Shown: one piece after another, positions 1 to 12,728 of the stretch | Layout: each line of letters opens with the position of its first letter | How positions within the stretch are numbered: the first letter of the stretch is position 1 | Source: Nautilus pompilius | Lineage: Eukaryota; Mollusca; Cephalopoda; Nautilida; Nautilidae | DNA length: 64,000 nt | Direction: 5' to 3' | NCBI GenBank assembly: GCA_018389105.1 | Contig: JACATO010002186.1 | Span: forward strand, 4,974,501-5,038,500 | Program-made: the position numbers and the translations under genes | Notes under the pieces: model-generated | What the model was told of the DNA's origin: nothing | The model's input: the letters and a program-made list of their open reading frames with translations, nothing else | The model's database searches: none

Positions 1-1093
1 AAGACAATATTGTTTGCTACAAGAGAAAACAGAAAACAATAATTATTAAATGAACATCCATGTTAGAGGATGGAATCTCTTCATATTGCCAAGAGCTTTG
101 AAGTAGCGTGTACAAGAATCAGTTTCTTTATTATGACAGACTAGGTACAGTCCTTAAAGTGGAGCTCTAGAGCTGGAGGGTAGTATCTAATGTAATGCTG
201 TGCAAGCGGTTTAAATCAGATGCTGACAGAAGCCTGACCCGGTAGGTATAATCCAGAGGGTACATGCCATCTGCTCACATCGCCACCTCCATCTCTTACC
301 TATGTCCCTGCACTTTGCCTAATAGCTGCTAGCACATCATATCAGCCCATGTACAGACCCATTATGTGTATGCGTACATACATACATATATAACCATATC
401 TATGTAGTCAGTAGTTGTTGTTCTGAACTTTGTTCTTCCTCTACACCACTTATTTCCCTCATTTTAACCCCTAGGTTGGTTAATGATAGGTTTATGATTT
501 TCCACTATTACTCAATTATTAAAAAGTAGGATAGATATTCAGCTCTAAAATGACAGAACAATAGTTACTGTCAATCATTTTGGTAGTTCCTTCATATTGG
601 TTCTGCTAGAAGACTATCAACTATTTCTTGGAAAAGCAAAACTTTTAAAAGGAGTGTCATTCTGTTTATCTTAATTTAGGAAAAATGACAAGACCAATGC
701 TGATGTACTTAAACTATGCAACCTGACTAGCATTCAATCATGACTGTTTAAAGCTCAGCAGAAGAATACTTTTAGAGCTGGTAAGATTCGCCCTGGGACC
801 AGAAAATCACTAGCAAGAAACAAGAAATTATGGATGCAATTATAGACTAAAATCCATTGAGGCTGAGCGTATCCAGGCAATGTGAACAGAGAGGTGCAAG
901 AAAACTTGGAGCTCACTCATCATCAACACCTAACAGTCTGCACCCACACCAACAGCTCTAAGAAGTCGCTGATGATGATGGTTCACCATCATCAAACGTG
1001 ATAGATATTTTACTAGTGATTTATGGAGCATGATTTTCAAACATCAAATTTAATTTTATTTCAGAAGTGTATAATCAAACAGATTTTAAAATA
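1..1093. other. unassigned AT-rich non-coding DNA
   Basis: No reading frame of note, no repeat family recognised. The only local structure is a perfect 10-bp inverted repeat at 973-994 (TGATGATGGT, a 2-base gap, then its complement). Nothing else can be supported. Confidence 0.6.
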
Positions 1094-2696
1094 CAGTAGT
1101 GACCAAAATTATTGCATCAATAAAAATATTTTTTTTTGCTTAAGTGTAATTACAAACCATGATTTATGCAAAATGTAAGCATCTGTTTTCCTTCTAATCT
1201 ATTCTTTGTTTTTCTTTCATCAAAATGTTCTTTATACAAAACAATATTGAAAAATGAGCATCTATTGAAGTTTGCTACTTTATTTCTCTATATTTGCAAA
1301 TGCATGACAAATTACAATAGCATGGAGTCATATAAGTTTGTCATCCCCCATAACTGAACCTATCTGCTTGAAATTTACTGATTTCAAGTGTTATTGTGTA
1401 TGAATGTAAGGGTGGGCAGACTATTGTCATCATGAAAACAGATCCCATGATATTCCCTGTTTACTTGAAATCATGTCATAGGTCATTCAGTGTCTAACCA
1501 AAGTCAACAACACATTGCCAAATATCTCAATATTTCCCATGGACCTGCGACCAATATTATCACAAGGTTCCCCAGATAAATGTCATTGCTATGATGAAGC
1601 GATCTGGAAAGCTTTCAACAGTGACACAATAATAAGAGTGTGCCATTACTCACTAGGTCTGCGCTCAAAGTCAACATTCTCCTGCTGACATCGCCCATGC
1701 AACAGAAATGAGCCAGAGAACAGTACATCATCTCCACCAAATTGGCTACAGATGGCATGTAGCACATATGAGACCTCTTTTGTCCAATAGGAATTAAATG
1801 GTTTAAAAGACCTAGTTATAGAACATGTCAGGCAAGACCCTTAAGGATTAGAGCTAAGTATAGTTTTGCAAAAAGTCCAGGTTTCATAAGTTCATGCCTG
1901 CAGTTGCATCTGGTATTGAAGATCTAACAAAGACCTCCATCTGCAAAGTCTTTGTCCCAGGGTAAAGTATGGAGATGGAAGTCTTATGGAATCTGGCATG
2001 ATGGAAAAACACAAATGGTGTTTGTCAAAGGAAGTTTAAATTTTTTCAGGTGCATTGCTATTTTATAGATAATCTCCTGCCATAGCTCCAGAGAGCATAC
2101 TGAGATTTTATGCCAATATTCTTCAGATGAATGGAACTACAAGCCATACCTTTAATGTGAGCACTCTGGAAGAGAAATTAAAGCATTAAACTTCTTTGCC
2201 TTTCAGTCCAACAATTAACACATTAAAATCAGAGGTTTAAAAACAGTATTTATGGTATGTAATTAATTATTAAAAAGCACTAACTGCAGGGTATCCTAAA
2301 GTTCTCATATGAATCTGATAAAAGCTACTCATCCACATCCCACCAATATGAAGGGATTAAAGAAAGCTCTGAATCAGCTGTGGGAAACCTAATACAAGAT
2401 CTCACTAATTCAATGACAAATAGAGCAGAGATAACCTGGGCATAACAGTGGCTCAACCAGGTACTAATGAGAGGACTTTCTCTTTAATGCTTACTTACCA
2501 TTCTCCCCAACGAGCTAGCATATTGTAAAAACAGATGACAAAATTATTATGGCAGACTCTGTACGGTTAACATGTTTAGCCCAGCAGCCACATAAATTTG
2601 GTTTTAAAGTTTAAAATATATTTTTACATTGTAACAAACAATGAATGCTCAACATTTTCTTTAAAAACAGGACCAAATAATTTTGGCCAAGACAAG
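1094..2696 (+). mobile_element. Tc1-like DNA transposon, heavily decayed
   Basis: The left end reads cagtagtgaccaaaattatt after a TA dinucleotide (1092-1093). The right end, read on the minus strand from about 2696, carries ttggccaaaattatt, so the two termini are inverted copies sharing the ccaaaattatt core typical of Tc1-family ends. The 1.6-kb span fits a full-length Tc1 element. The right-hand TA is not preserved and the interior is shredded, so this is an old copy. The right boundary is good to perhaps 5 bp. Confidence 0.72.
1480..2400 (+). pseudogene. Tc1-like transposase remnant
   Basis: Short stretches in shifting frames resemble Tc1 transposase in the expected order. A helix-turn-helix-like segment (HIAKYLNISHGPATNIITRF) lies near 1518-1577. 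A 'VKYGDGSLMESG' segment near 1963-1998 corresponds to the family's VKHGGGSVMVWG block. A 'GLKKALNQLWET' segment near 2352-2390 resembles the C-terminal region. Stops and frameshifts separate all of them, and none of the DDE catalytic residues can be placed with confidence. Family assignment rests on the order of these fragments plus the inverted ends. The protein cannot be made. Confidence 0.6.
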
Positions 2697-3161
2697 CAAT
2701 AGTTTTCATAATCAAAAACTTTAAAGACTATTTAAAGTTATAAACTATACTTTTTATTGCCACCTTTTTTTTTTTTGAGATTACAGAATCACCAAAATTT
2801 CAGTCAATATGAAGAAAAAAACAAAAACATCCAAGTAGAAACTAGTAAACCATTTGATTAATTTTAAAGTTAATCTAATTCATTAATCATAGAATAAATA
2901 GATTTCAGAAAAAGATCTATAATTTTGAATAAGGTAAAAAAAATCTCAATATTTTAAAATTAAAGATACAAATTTAATACTGTGAAAACTGCATACACTG
3001 ATGGTCATAACTGTAGATGCACTAGTGAAATATCTTATATACACTAATAAATTCATGTGAGTGTGAAATATAAGCATAAGACTTTTAAGAATTCTATGTA
3101 TGTAAACAGAACTTTTGTGAGACATTCCTTTTTCAAAATATCCTTTAAGCTTTATTTCTTC
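2697..3161. other. AT-rich spacer
   Basis: A/T homopolymer-rich sequence with no feature that I can support. Confidence 0.5.
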
Positions 3162-3181
3162 ATGTGTGTGTGTGTGTGTGT

Positions 3182-3214
<33 letters not shown>
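3162..3214. repeat. (TG)n microsatellite
   Basis: About 26 TG dinucleotides with a single interruption (tggtg) near 3181. The neighbouring minus-strand frame with poly-Thr-His is simply translation of this repeat. Confidence 0.97.
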
Positions 3215-3217
<3 letters not shown>

Positions 3218-5880
3218 ATGGGAGGAGAATTTTAAACGGTTAAAATAATAATCCAAAGTATAAGTTGCATATATGTATATAAATAATGGCACCTGACTGT
3301 CAGAAGTATGGTTAAAATGAGTTGTGTGCCATGACATCACCTCCATATAATTTAGGGGCTTCTCCTCAGGCCTTTTAAAACCCAACAGACCAGTCGGTGT
3401 TTCTGTCATGTTCCAGATGTTTGCTGTATAGTTTTATTCCTTCTGGAAGCTGGATAAGAGAGATGCAGATCCACTCTAGGATAATGGCTAAGATAGGGCT
3501 TGTGGACTTAGCACACTGAACAATAGCCTGAAACAACTCACATCTCCTGATGGGCAAACTGAAACTAGCCCACCATTCCAGGCAATAGCCAATGGCAGGA
3601 CAATCTGAGCATTATTGTATGACCAATTCATTATCATATCCTGTTAGCAAACTTCAGTTGATATTTGAGCTGGGCCTTGGGAAAAAAGGGTGAAATCACA
3701 AAAGATATACCAGGATTCAGCCATCTCAAAGAAATGAATGTCTCTGAGGACAAAGACTATATAAAATGGTAAATACAGTTTAAAATTTCATGTGATCTCT
3801 TTTGCCAAAAGCTGAAAGCAAATATGTAACACAGAGAATGATTAATTTAAAAATTAACAACAACAAAAAAATCAACTTTTTTTCAAAAACGAATACTGCA
3901 GTTCCAAAAACAGAAATTAAAAACAAATAAGGAAAAACATTTTAGGGGCTGCACTGAAGGGTTTAAAATTGCATAAATTTGCTTCTGAAAAGCATCTGTC
4001 TCTGGCTAAAAATATAATCATCACCAGAGCTGCTAATTCAGTTTATCTACTGTCTATGGGTTTTGATAAGCATTGGTAGTCTGGGAAACAAACAAACAAA
4101 CAACAAAAAACAATGTTCATAAATTTTTTTACAGTCCATTTTCTACCATTTTAGATGTCACATTTTTGATTGTCTGTTGGCAACAATCCTCTTCATTGGC
4201 TGGCTCCCTTTTGGATCGATGACTATAATTCCTATACAGTGGAAATTACTCAGATTCACCAAAGTTTGGATTTTGAATATTTTCAGCACGAGGAAATCCA
4301 GATTGTGCCTAGTTATCAGGTTTATTTTTGATAACAAAAACCAATATTTCCTGCATTGAATGGTAAAGCAAATCATTTAAGGTTATTTCCTCAACTAAGT
4401 ACTTACATATACAAACTAATTTTGAATCTATACATAAATGCAAACATTAGAAAAAAAACTATTTTAGTAGAATTCCAACAATGTGGAGTTTTCCATTCTC
4501 TTTGCACATGAGCAAAGAAAAAGAGTATGTGACCAACGTATGAGTCAGTCAACTATATTGTTGTTTGTAGGCTGCCACATTAAAACCATTTGGAATTCAC
4601 CAGCAACCGGTTTATTTCTTATCTTGTTACTTCTGAACCAACTATTTCAAATTTCAAATAAAATAATGTTTAGCTGATAGGTTTTGAGATAATTCTTTTG
4701 ATGATGCAATGTCTCAGTTCCAAACAACTCACAACTAGTCATGTCACATAAACAACAATGTAAACTAATCAAGGTCAAAAAGCGACAGATATCCCTGAGT
4801 TTCCTGCATGTGACTGTCTACAATGTTGGAAGTGCACTGACTAACAATAACGCAGCAACCAATATTTCTGCTGTAAATCTCAGCATTATTCGATTAATTA
4901 CTTGTACCACATCGGAATGTCATAACACACGAGCAACAATAATGGTAATCATTCTGATGAATTAATTGCTCTTGAGTGATTTATAAAAAGATATTTTCCT
5001 GGAGAGATGCAGATTGATTTCCAGTGCTAAGATGATTCATTAACATCCTCCCTCAAATCATATTCTGAGAACCTTAACAATGCAAGTGATCAGTCAGTCT
5101 GTTTAGTTTCTGAAGAAATTATTCTGTTGGACACATCACTTTGAAGAGAAACTAAAAAGTAACATTCCTAGCAACAATGCTGTACTGGGTTCTAACTCCA
5201 TCCCATTCACAAATGAACATTTTCAGAAGCCTGATTTAATCGTCACACTTTTTCATGTAGTAGTGCCAAGAATGTGGTCAGCCAGCACATCCATACTGGT
5301 TGCAAGCTTCTGTAAAACTCTAAGATGGGGGGGGGATAAGAGTAATGCTAATGAGCATACATTCTTAAGAAAACCTAGCATTTGACAATGCTAATTTGTT
5401 AGTCTTTTGGAGGTTACTTCCCTGCATATGGAAGGCTAAATTTAACAATATAATGTTAAGATACAATAAAGGTACTCTGAGAAACACATTCTCCAATGAT
5501 GATATATAAATGGCAGAAAGAATTGTTCATCACTTATTCTAAACATAATAAAACAACACATTGACTTGGCTAGAAATATATTTTAAAATGTATAGACTGC
5601 AACTAAATTTGATGGTCCCTGTAGTTTCTCTTCTTTCATTCTTTTTAACCCTATTCAACATGGTAATTGTTTATGATATTATAAAAACTGAGCAAGAACC
5701 TGATTTAGCACCCATTACAGTTTTAATTTTGTAAAGATGATCAACACCAGACTATTTTCTTCTTGTTAGGCACATGTTAACTATGACTCCTGTCAAATTT
5801 CTTCTAAATTTAAAATTATGGATTTATTCATTCCCATAAAAACCGGCCATTGCAAAAAAACAGAGGCCTCGCTTCATTAA
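3215..5880. other. non-coding DNA, no assigned feature
   Basis: Only short frames occur, overlapping on both strands (for example around 4160-4375), as expected by chance. There is a short (AAAC)n run near 4088-4110 and a G9 tract near 5326-5335. No repeat family or gene recognised. Confidence 0.5.
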
Positions 5881-6480
5881 TTTTTCCAAACTCTGTGCAT
5901 TTTCAACGTGGAATTAATTGTGGAAAGCCAAAATGGTGCTTAACAAAGCAAACAGAATAGAGAAAAATTCAAGGACTTGTCTGCTTCAGTGCATTGGGGA
6001 ATCTGGTATTATTAAAATGACATTTGAAATGAATGGCTCATCAGAAAAATGGACAAGAGACAAACTAGCTTTGATTTCCCATCTAATAGGAAGAATAATT
6101 GAAAGCAATATCATATAACCCCGTTTCTCCCATCTTTCACACCTCGAGGCCTATCAATGGGCTGATGGTTGAGAGCTATAGATCTTGTATGGTTAACACA
6201 ATCCATAGCCCGGGACGCTTTTATTTATTCCCCTTCCTTCTCAATGAAAATATTTACAGCCTTTCAGCAGTTTTATTTCTGACTGCAGGTTTTAACCACT
6301 CAGAGTAGCATGGCCGCCATGCATTGGCTATGTAAATTTTCCACATGGCCAACCAACTGGTAAATTTTCTTAGTCCAGCTACTTCTGGTGATATTCGTCT
6401 ATTTAAGCAAGTGGGAACTATATAGAAGGTTCACAACTGCGCCATTGTCATCGCAGTGATGTCCTACAAAAACCCCTTCT
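5880..6480. other. less AT-biased non-coding block, possible conserved element
   Basis: This block is visibly more balanced in composition than its flanks. It contains several CpGs (ctcgag, cccggg), TAAT-type motifs, and a palindromic catggccgccatg at about 6310 followed by attggct (YY1-like and CCAAT-like words). Open frames at 5918-6118 and 6099-6308 resemble no protein I know. A regulatory conserved element is possible but only comparison with a related genome could show it. Confidence 0.25.
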
Positions 6481-9400
6481 TGTTACTTTCTGTATTTCAA
6501 TTTGATATCCTGGAGTTCAGAATCCATCCCCCAAACCACTTCACAATACCACCAACATTTGTGCAGAAAGGAAACACTCAGGCTAAAATCAATCACAGCA
6601 AAAATAACATTCATTTCAAAATGCTTTAAAAATACCATACATAGTATGTTTATTGAAAATCTAAGCCAGTCATCCCCATGTCTCTAGTTGTAAAAGATGA
6701 ACAGAAAAACTCAGTCCACATTTACAAAGAAACTGAAATAAAAAGTCAACCTTATACACTACTCAATTCTTGCCAGAATATCTTAACTTTGTGCCACTGA
6801 CTTTAGTTTAAATTCTGCACCGTAGACCTATAACTAGTTAACCCTTTGAATATACCCTTATATTTATGGCTAGTGGGCATTGATCCTGGTAGAGTAATCC
6901 CATAAATATACATTTTCAAGACATTGCATGCTGTAGGAAGCGTGTACATTTACTCACATCCTGTGAAATACAGATGTTCTTCTCAAAGGATTAAACCATA
7001 GAGCAGAACATTTCTAGTGATACCTGTAAAATTATTTTAATTGAACATTTTAAATAAAAACACCCTAAAATTAGTTTTGTTTAGTTTAGTTGTAAGGCTG
7101 GAAGCCATGATTTATGCAAACTCCCCCAGGAAAGAGAATATGCTATGAATACAATTCTTAAAATTATCATCATCATATTATTATTAACTATGCTGATTCA
7201 TCCCACTAAATTAATGACATAATTTGCAAGAACCATTAGTATTAGTAAAGAGTCAAAAAGTTTCTTCCTAACCTTCTCCACGCTGAAAACCTATTAGGTT
7301 TAACATTTACAGATTAATGTTTTTCGATTGTTCATTGTTTCCAAATGTGCAAGCCATGCAGATATTTTAAAGCATCTCTATCCTATCGTAAATAATGACT
7401 CCACACCACCACAGCAAATTCAAAATGTGGATGAACCAAGAATTTATATCAATTAAACTACAACCTCTTTACTCTTGGAATAAGTAACCATAACAAGCCA
7501 CAATATTCAAAACTTTGCAAAACAAATGAAATAAACACTTCAACATTATAAATTAAATGCAACCAAAGTTCAGTCCAGGATATGATAAAATGGCAAACAA
7601 AAGACACTATGCACAATTACAAATCTAAGAGTAGCTCTTGTATTTTAAAAATAATCAAATATTTCTCAAATGTTTTGTTTGTATTTTTATGCTAACATTC
7701 TTCTTGGCTACCATTTAAAAGTTTTAGATGAAAATGATGAACCCTATATAATCATGCAGGGAAAGGTACTGCATGATTACAGATATATTCACCAGCAGCA
7801 ATAAATGTGCTCTGTTGTGATAAGCTACAATGGCTATCTGTACCCTTGTAAAATCATGGGCCATGCATGCAGTGTTCCAAGGAAGCAGTAATTTTAAATC
7901 AATTAAATTCATTAAATAATCACCATCATAACAAGCCCATAAAAATCTAAATACACCAAAATTCATGTTTACTCTATGCATTTCTAGATTGATTCAGAGT
8001 TCATTTGAGAGCCACAAAGAATCCCTGATTTTTGTTTGTATTTTTAATACAAAAACAATGAATTTTAGCATCTTTGGATTTAATGATGTAGGAACTACAA
8101 TGTCTTGATGGGGGTAAACTGACTTTTAAAAATTCAATTTTTGTGAGATTTTTAGGCAGCTGTGCCAACACAAATAGACAGATAAGTCTACAATGAAAAA
8201 GTAAAATATATACTAGAGAAAGAAAATAAGCTCATGATCTTCAACCATTCTCAATTGTCTCCTAGCAGATTATGTATTTTTTTACCCTAGTCAAAATAAC
8301 AAAACAGTAAGTCCATTGCATATATAGGAAAAACAAAAACATACAAATTAACTTAGAGCAGGCACATTTAACTCTACCTCTTAATAAAGCAACAAAAGAT
8401 AAAAATATTCCTAAATGAAACACCAAAGACAATAGTTTTAAAATAAAGTTAATAACAATTTTATCAAAACATATAAAAATCATCTATATTCAATGATTCG
8501 AGATAAAAGCTGATTTTAAAATGCAGAAAGTATGTTTAAAAAAAAATATTTAGCTGTTTTTGCACAAATCAGACAATTTCAGATTTTTAAACAGGATTTA
8601 ACCATTGTTTCAGAACGACGGACTCATTTGGATAATCAGTTCGCCATAGTCAACCAGACTTCAGAGCTGGCTGTATTATTTAGCATATCAGCATCTTACA
8701 TTTTTAGCAAACTGATGATGTTTTTTTATACTTTAAAGTAAGAACATTAACAAGCTTTCTTTTTTTCTTCTGAATGAACCGTAAAATGTTAACCGTTTTA
8801 AAACCACTTACTGTTGCAGCGCTTCATCCTGATTGTGAGTCAGTCGTAGTCAAAGAAGAAAATTTTCATCAGTCTGTAAGACAATCCACTGTATCACTGG
8901 TAACCAGCCACAAGTGAAGTATATCAGTCTGAAATAAGTAAACAAAAATTTTTTTTTAAAAAATAAAAGACTCAACCAAATCTAAATGACTAGAATGAAA
9001 AAAAAAGACAGACAGACAAACACTTGTCTTAGCAGCATCTGCAACAATGACGATATTTTGTTGAAAACCCTTGACACCAATCAATGCCAAAGTTCGTCTG
9101 TGAATAACTGTGTTGTATACCTAGAAGAGTTGGGTTAAGTACTCCATAGTAATTTTAACGTATGCAGCCACTGATTTGTTTGACTTATAGTTCTTCAAAT
9201 TTTTTAATTCAAAAGAGCCACCAGAAAGATGACAGTTTTATTCAGAAAAAAACATTAGGTTGTTTCCTCTTGATATTAACAGTAAAAGGAATGACAAAAT
9301 ATCAGCAGCATCAATAGGAAGCATAAAGTATGAATCTGAAACAAGTCTCATATCTACTAATAATGGAAAAAAGTTCCCGCAGTGCAATACTAAAAAAAAA

Positions 9401-10200
9401 AAAAAAATCAACCTCTGTATTAAACATAAGTGTAGTACCAACTTTGTTTTTTTAAATACTTAGTGTTATCAGTTGTAGTGATCAGCATCTCTCAGAAACT
9501 GTGATATGTTCAGTGACAGACATCTTAATAAACACTCGTTAAGTTGAGAAGTTATTTAGGCTTCACAATTTTTATATACCAATTTTAACAAACAATAAAT
9601 CTGATTTATTCAACCCAAACAAATACTTTTCACCTTAAAAAGTCTGTATTATTCAGAGATATGAATATTACAATGTAGGTATAAAATAAACCTCATCCAT
9701 TTTTTAAAATTCTTAAGTGTGTTACAAAAGCATGTTTTTTTTTTAAATTAGATAATTTTATTTAATGAATATACTGTATAAAATTTGAAACAGAAATCAG
9801 TTTGATCTATTAGATAATGATTTTAAAATGATTTTGGCCATTTATGATATTCAGAGGATTTTATTTCTTCCCATGTAAGTAACTACTTGTTTCAAAGTTA
9901 GGGTTAGCCAGTTTCCAACAAACAAAATAAAAAATATATATATATATCCCTCGGTCTTATTCCTTTTCCCATCTAGTATTTCAGAAAATTCTTAACCATT
10001 TAATTACTCTAATACTTGATTGCATAATTGTGATTCAATGCATGATTTTCCAAAAATTTTATATTGGATTTTGGTGTTTGCAACCCTTGTTTCAGGGTTA
10101 GTGGAAGGTGAGAGGCAAAAATAAGAAAACACCTTGTATTCTTTTAACAGAATGCCATACTTGGATGGGTTCAAATAAACTTGACACATGCTTGCCATTG
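6481..10200. other. non-coding DNA, no assigned feature
   Basis: AT-rich sequence with homopolymer runs and an (AT)n stretch near 9933-9946. No recognisable gene, repeat family or RNA. Confidence 0.5.
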
Positions 10201-10640
10201 TCTAGCAATGCCAACATAAATGCTTGCAAAGCCTCATTATGGTCCAACACACTCTGCTCAAAATAACCAATATTCAATTTATATCCAAATTATTTTCTTG
10301 TGAGCCAATTAAAAGGTTACATTTTGAATCGATGGGTCTAAGACATTGCAGACTAAACACGTTCCCCCCCTAACTACCCTGATGCTATTTGGCTCTAAAA
10401 TGTTATGTTAATATCTGAAGCAGGGTCTTTAGCACCTCAGTGCCCGCTTGTTTAATGTAATAAAAATAGAGCTCATTGTTGTGAGTCATCTCCTGGCTGG
10501 GAAAAGGACCCCTGCTGTCCACAGAGATAAGACAAATCAAAGAAAGAAGAAAAAATTTTTTTTGTTTTTAAACGTTATTCCCTTGTCAGTAGTGACAAGA
10601 TGCGGATGTGATTTGTCATGTTCCGGACCTTCACTACAAT
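10200..10640. other. possible cis-regulatory segment
   Basis: Holds a compact run of transcription-factor-like words: gagataag (GATA type) followed by atcaaag (TCF/LEF type) near 10524-10545, then an exact inverted repeat cttgtca-gtag-tgacaag at 10582-10599. These words are short enough to occur by chance; the clustering is the only argument. Confidence 0.2.
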
Positions 10641-10867
10641 AAACGCCACATAAAAAAGTCTGGTATAAGTTTGTCCCTGTCTCTTTCTTTTTCTTAAAGT
10701 TTTTGTCACATTCTTAAATGTGTGGAAGCAATCAGTATTGCCAATGGTTTTAGTTTTCTCAGAAACTACTCGTTAACATCTCTGGCTGACAACTATTTGC
10801 AGACGGTCAACAGAAACACCTGCTGTGTAATGTCTTTAAAAGGTGTGCACACATATACAGTGTGTGT

Positions 10868-10868
<1 letters not shown>

Positions 10869-10903
<35 letters not shown>

Positions 10904-10904
10904 T
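10869..10904. repeat. (GA)n/(GATA) microsatellite
   Basis: GA dinucleotides interrupted by GATA units, preceded by a short TG run. Confidence 0.95.
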
Positions 10905-12365
10905 GAATAGACAGGTGTGCATATTTCACTTTTTTCCTTTTACAAAAAAGCAATATAAAATGGAGAAACGTAAGATATTAAAAACCAAAATCACTAAAAA
11001 ATATATTTCATTGTTTGTTTTTTTTATTTCTCAGCAGAAAGTTCTTTAAAACAAAATTGTTGTTAAAAAATTATTAATTATCATGAGAACTTTATGACTA
11101 TAAACAGAAAAAGGTGGCAAACTGGTGTACGCATGCCCACTAATCATGGCGATTCTGGTGGTTCCTCCCTCTTCCTTCAGGTCTGGTGCTATGAATGTTG
11201 TCTAACTAGAGGCATGGTTTCTCATGCCATCTCATTCCATGTAGTTTCCTTTGGATATTTTATTCTCCTCCCACCGTTTGATTACAGTTTTGAGTATGCT
11301 TAAAAATTCCAGTTTAATCCTTGACATTTTCATGAAAAGCTTAAAAATGATTAAAAGCACAACATGTCTAAAAAAACCACCCAGCCAAGGGATCAAAAGA
11401 CTGAAGAGTTATAATCTCAGACAATGCTTCCCAGTTCTAAATGAATGCAGCTTCACATTTAAGATCCAGAAGGGAAGCCATATCAACATTTTTTTTAATA
11501 CTTTAATCAAAACAGTTCACCACATTTGTGTTAATCTTGCAAATGATATGATTGTGATGAAGTGGTCAGTTAAAAAGTAAATCAAAAATATCACCTTTTT
11601 TTTTTGATAAATAGTGTTAAAACAGAAATTACCGAATTAGCTGTTGTAGAACCATGATTCCAGTAAAGAAAACAACTTTGTACAGCTTTAATAAAATAAT
11701 GATAAATCAGTTACAAAATTAAAATTTCTCACGTTTAACATGTTTTAATAGTCATTTGATTTCAGCTTTGATATTAATAATCACAAATTATCATTGAATG
11801 TAAGACAAATTAACTAAATGTCCACATGTTGATAATGTCATCTAGAGTTAATTGGTTCTTTTGAAGAGTAGAAAGTAGGACCATCAGAATCCCTATAGTG
11901 CATCTTACACAATATAGCCTTCTAGACAGGAGAGCTCTAATATTCAAATATACCAGGGTCATTCAAATAAAACTTGACTGGATACCATTATGGTAACGCT
12001 ATTTTAGCTGGGATTTATTTAAATCTCCCTTGTACATTTTGAAAGTATTAAAAGCCAAGATTTATTGAAATTGATAATATAAAGAAGTTATACAAAATAG
12101 AAGCTAACTGTTCACTAACCCTGACTCCACTCCCACATAGTACTTAGGAAATTCACAAAAAACCTAAATGTTGCATAAATCCATCATTGAACTATATTTA
12201 AAACTATCAAAGTGCCATCATTTAAATGAAACCGTAAGGCCTAGTTTTGGCATTCTCCCAACCCCCTCATCACCCCATTTACAGTAATACAATTAACTGG
12301 TGAACATATTTCCGTCGTTTTTCTTTTCTTTACCTTTTGACATCAGTGCACACTGAAGAGTTGGT
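10905..12365. other. non-coding DNA with one possible transposon end
   Basis: Mostly featureless. At about 11954-11983 the sequence reads ccagggtcattcaaataaaa, sharing cattcaaataaaa with the end of the small MITE at 63.4 kb, so it may be the left end of a related mariner-type element. I could not find its partner end. The 11251-11580 frame has no recognisable similarity. Confidence 0.35.
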
Positions 12366-12728
12366 CAGATTATGACATCTATACATCTGTGCACACAGCA
12401 GGGTCTCAGGTCTGCGAGACCGGTTCAGGCCACTCGAAAATCCCAAAACTAGTAGCAACCCTTGCAAAAGTAATATTGCGCACCAACAGATTATGACATC
12501 TATACATCTGTGCACACAGCAGGGTCTCAGGTCTGCGAGACCGGTTCAGGCCACTCGAAAATCCCAAAACTAGTAGCAACCCTTGCAAAAGTAATATTGC
12601 GCACCATCAGATTATGACATCTATACATCTGTGCACACAGCAGGGTCTCAGGTCTGCAAGACCGGTTCAGGCCACTCGAAAATCCCAAAACTAGTAGCAA
12701 CCCTTGCAAAAGTAATATTGCGCACCAA
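12366..12728. repeat. 121-bp tandem repeat, three near-identical copies
   Basis: Unit starts are at 12366, 12487 and 12608 (each begins cagattatgacatctatac). The three copies differ at only a few positions, for example gcgagacc versus gcaagacc in copy 3. Each unit contains a stem ggtctc/gagacc (12402-12421 in copy 1) and a second weaker gcaa/ttgc stem. Because 121 is not a multiple of three, the unit is read through all frames, which creates overlapping minus-strand frames that are not genes. The high identity points to recent duplication. This could be a short satellite seed or part of a larger unseen repeat. Confidence 0.97.

Noticed and set aside
3152..3409. 85-codon minus frame with Thr-His repeats
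   Set aside because: Translation of the (TG)n microsatellite.
12330..12709. Three overlapping minus-strand frames with nearly identical peptides
   Set aside because: They are the 121-bp tandem repeat read in successive frames. No start context or similarity supports a protein.
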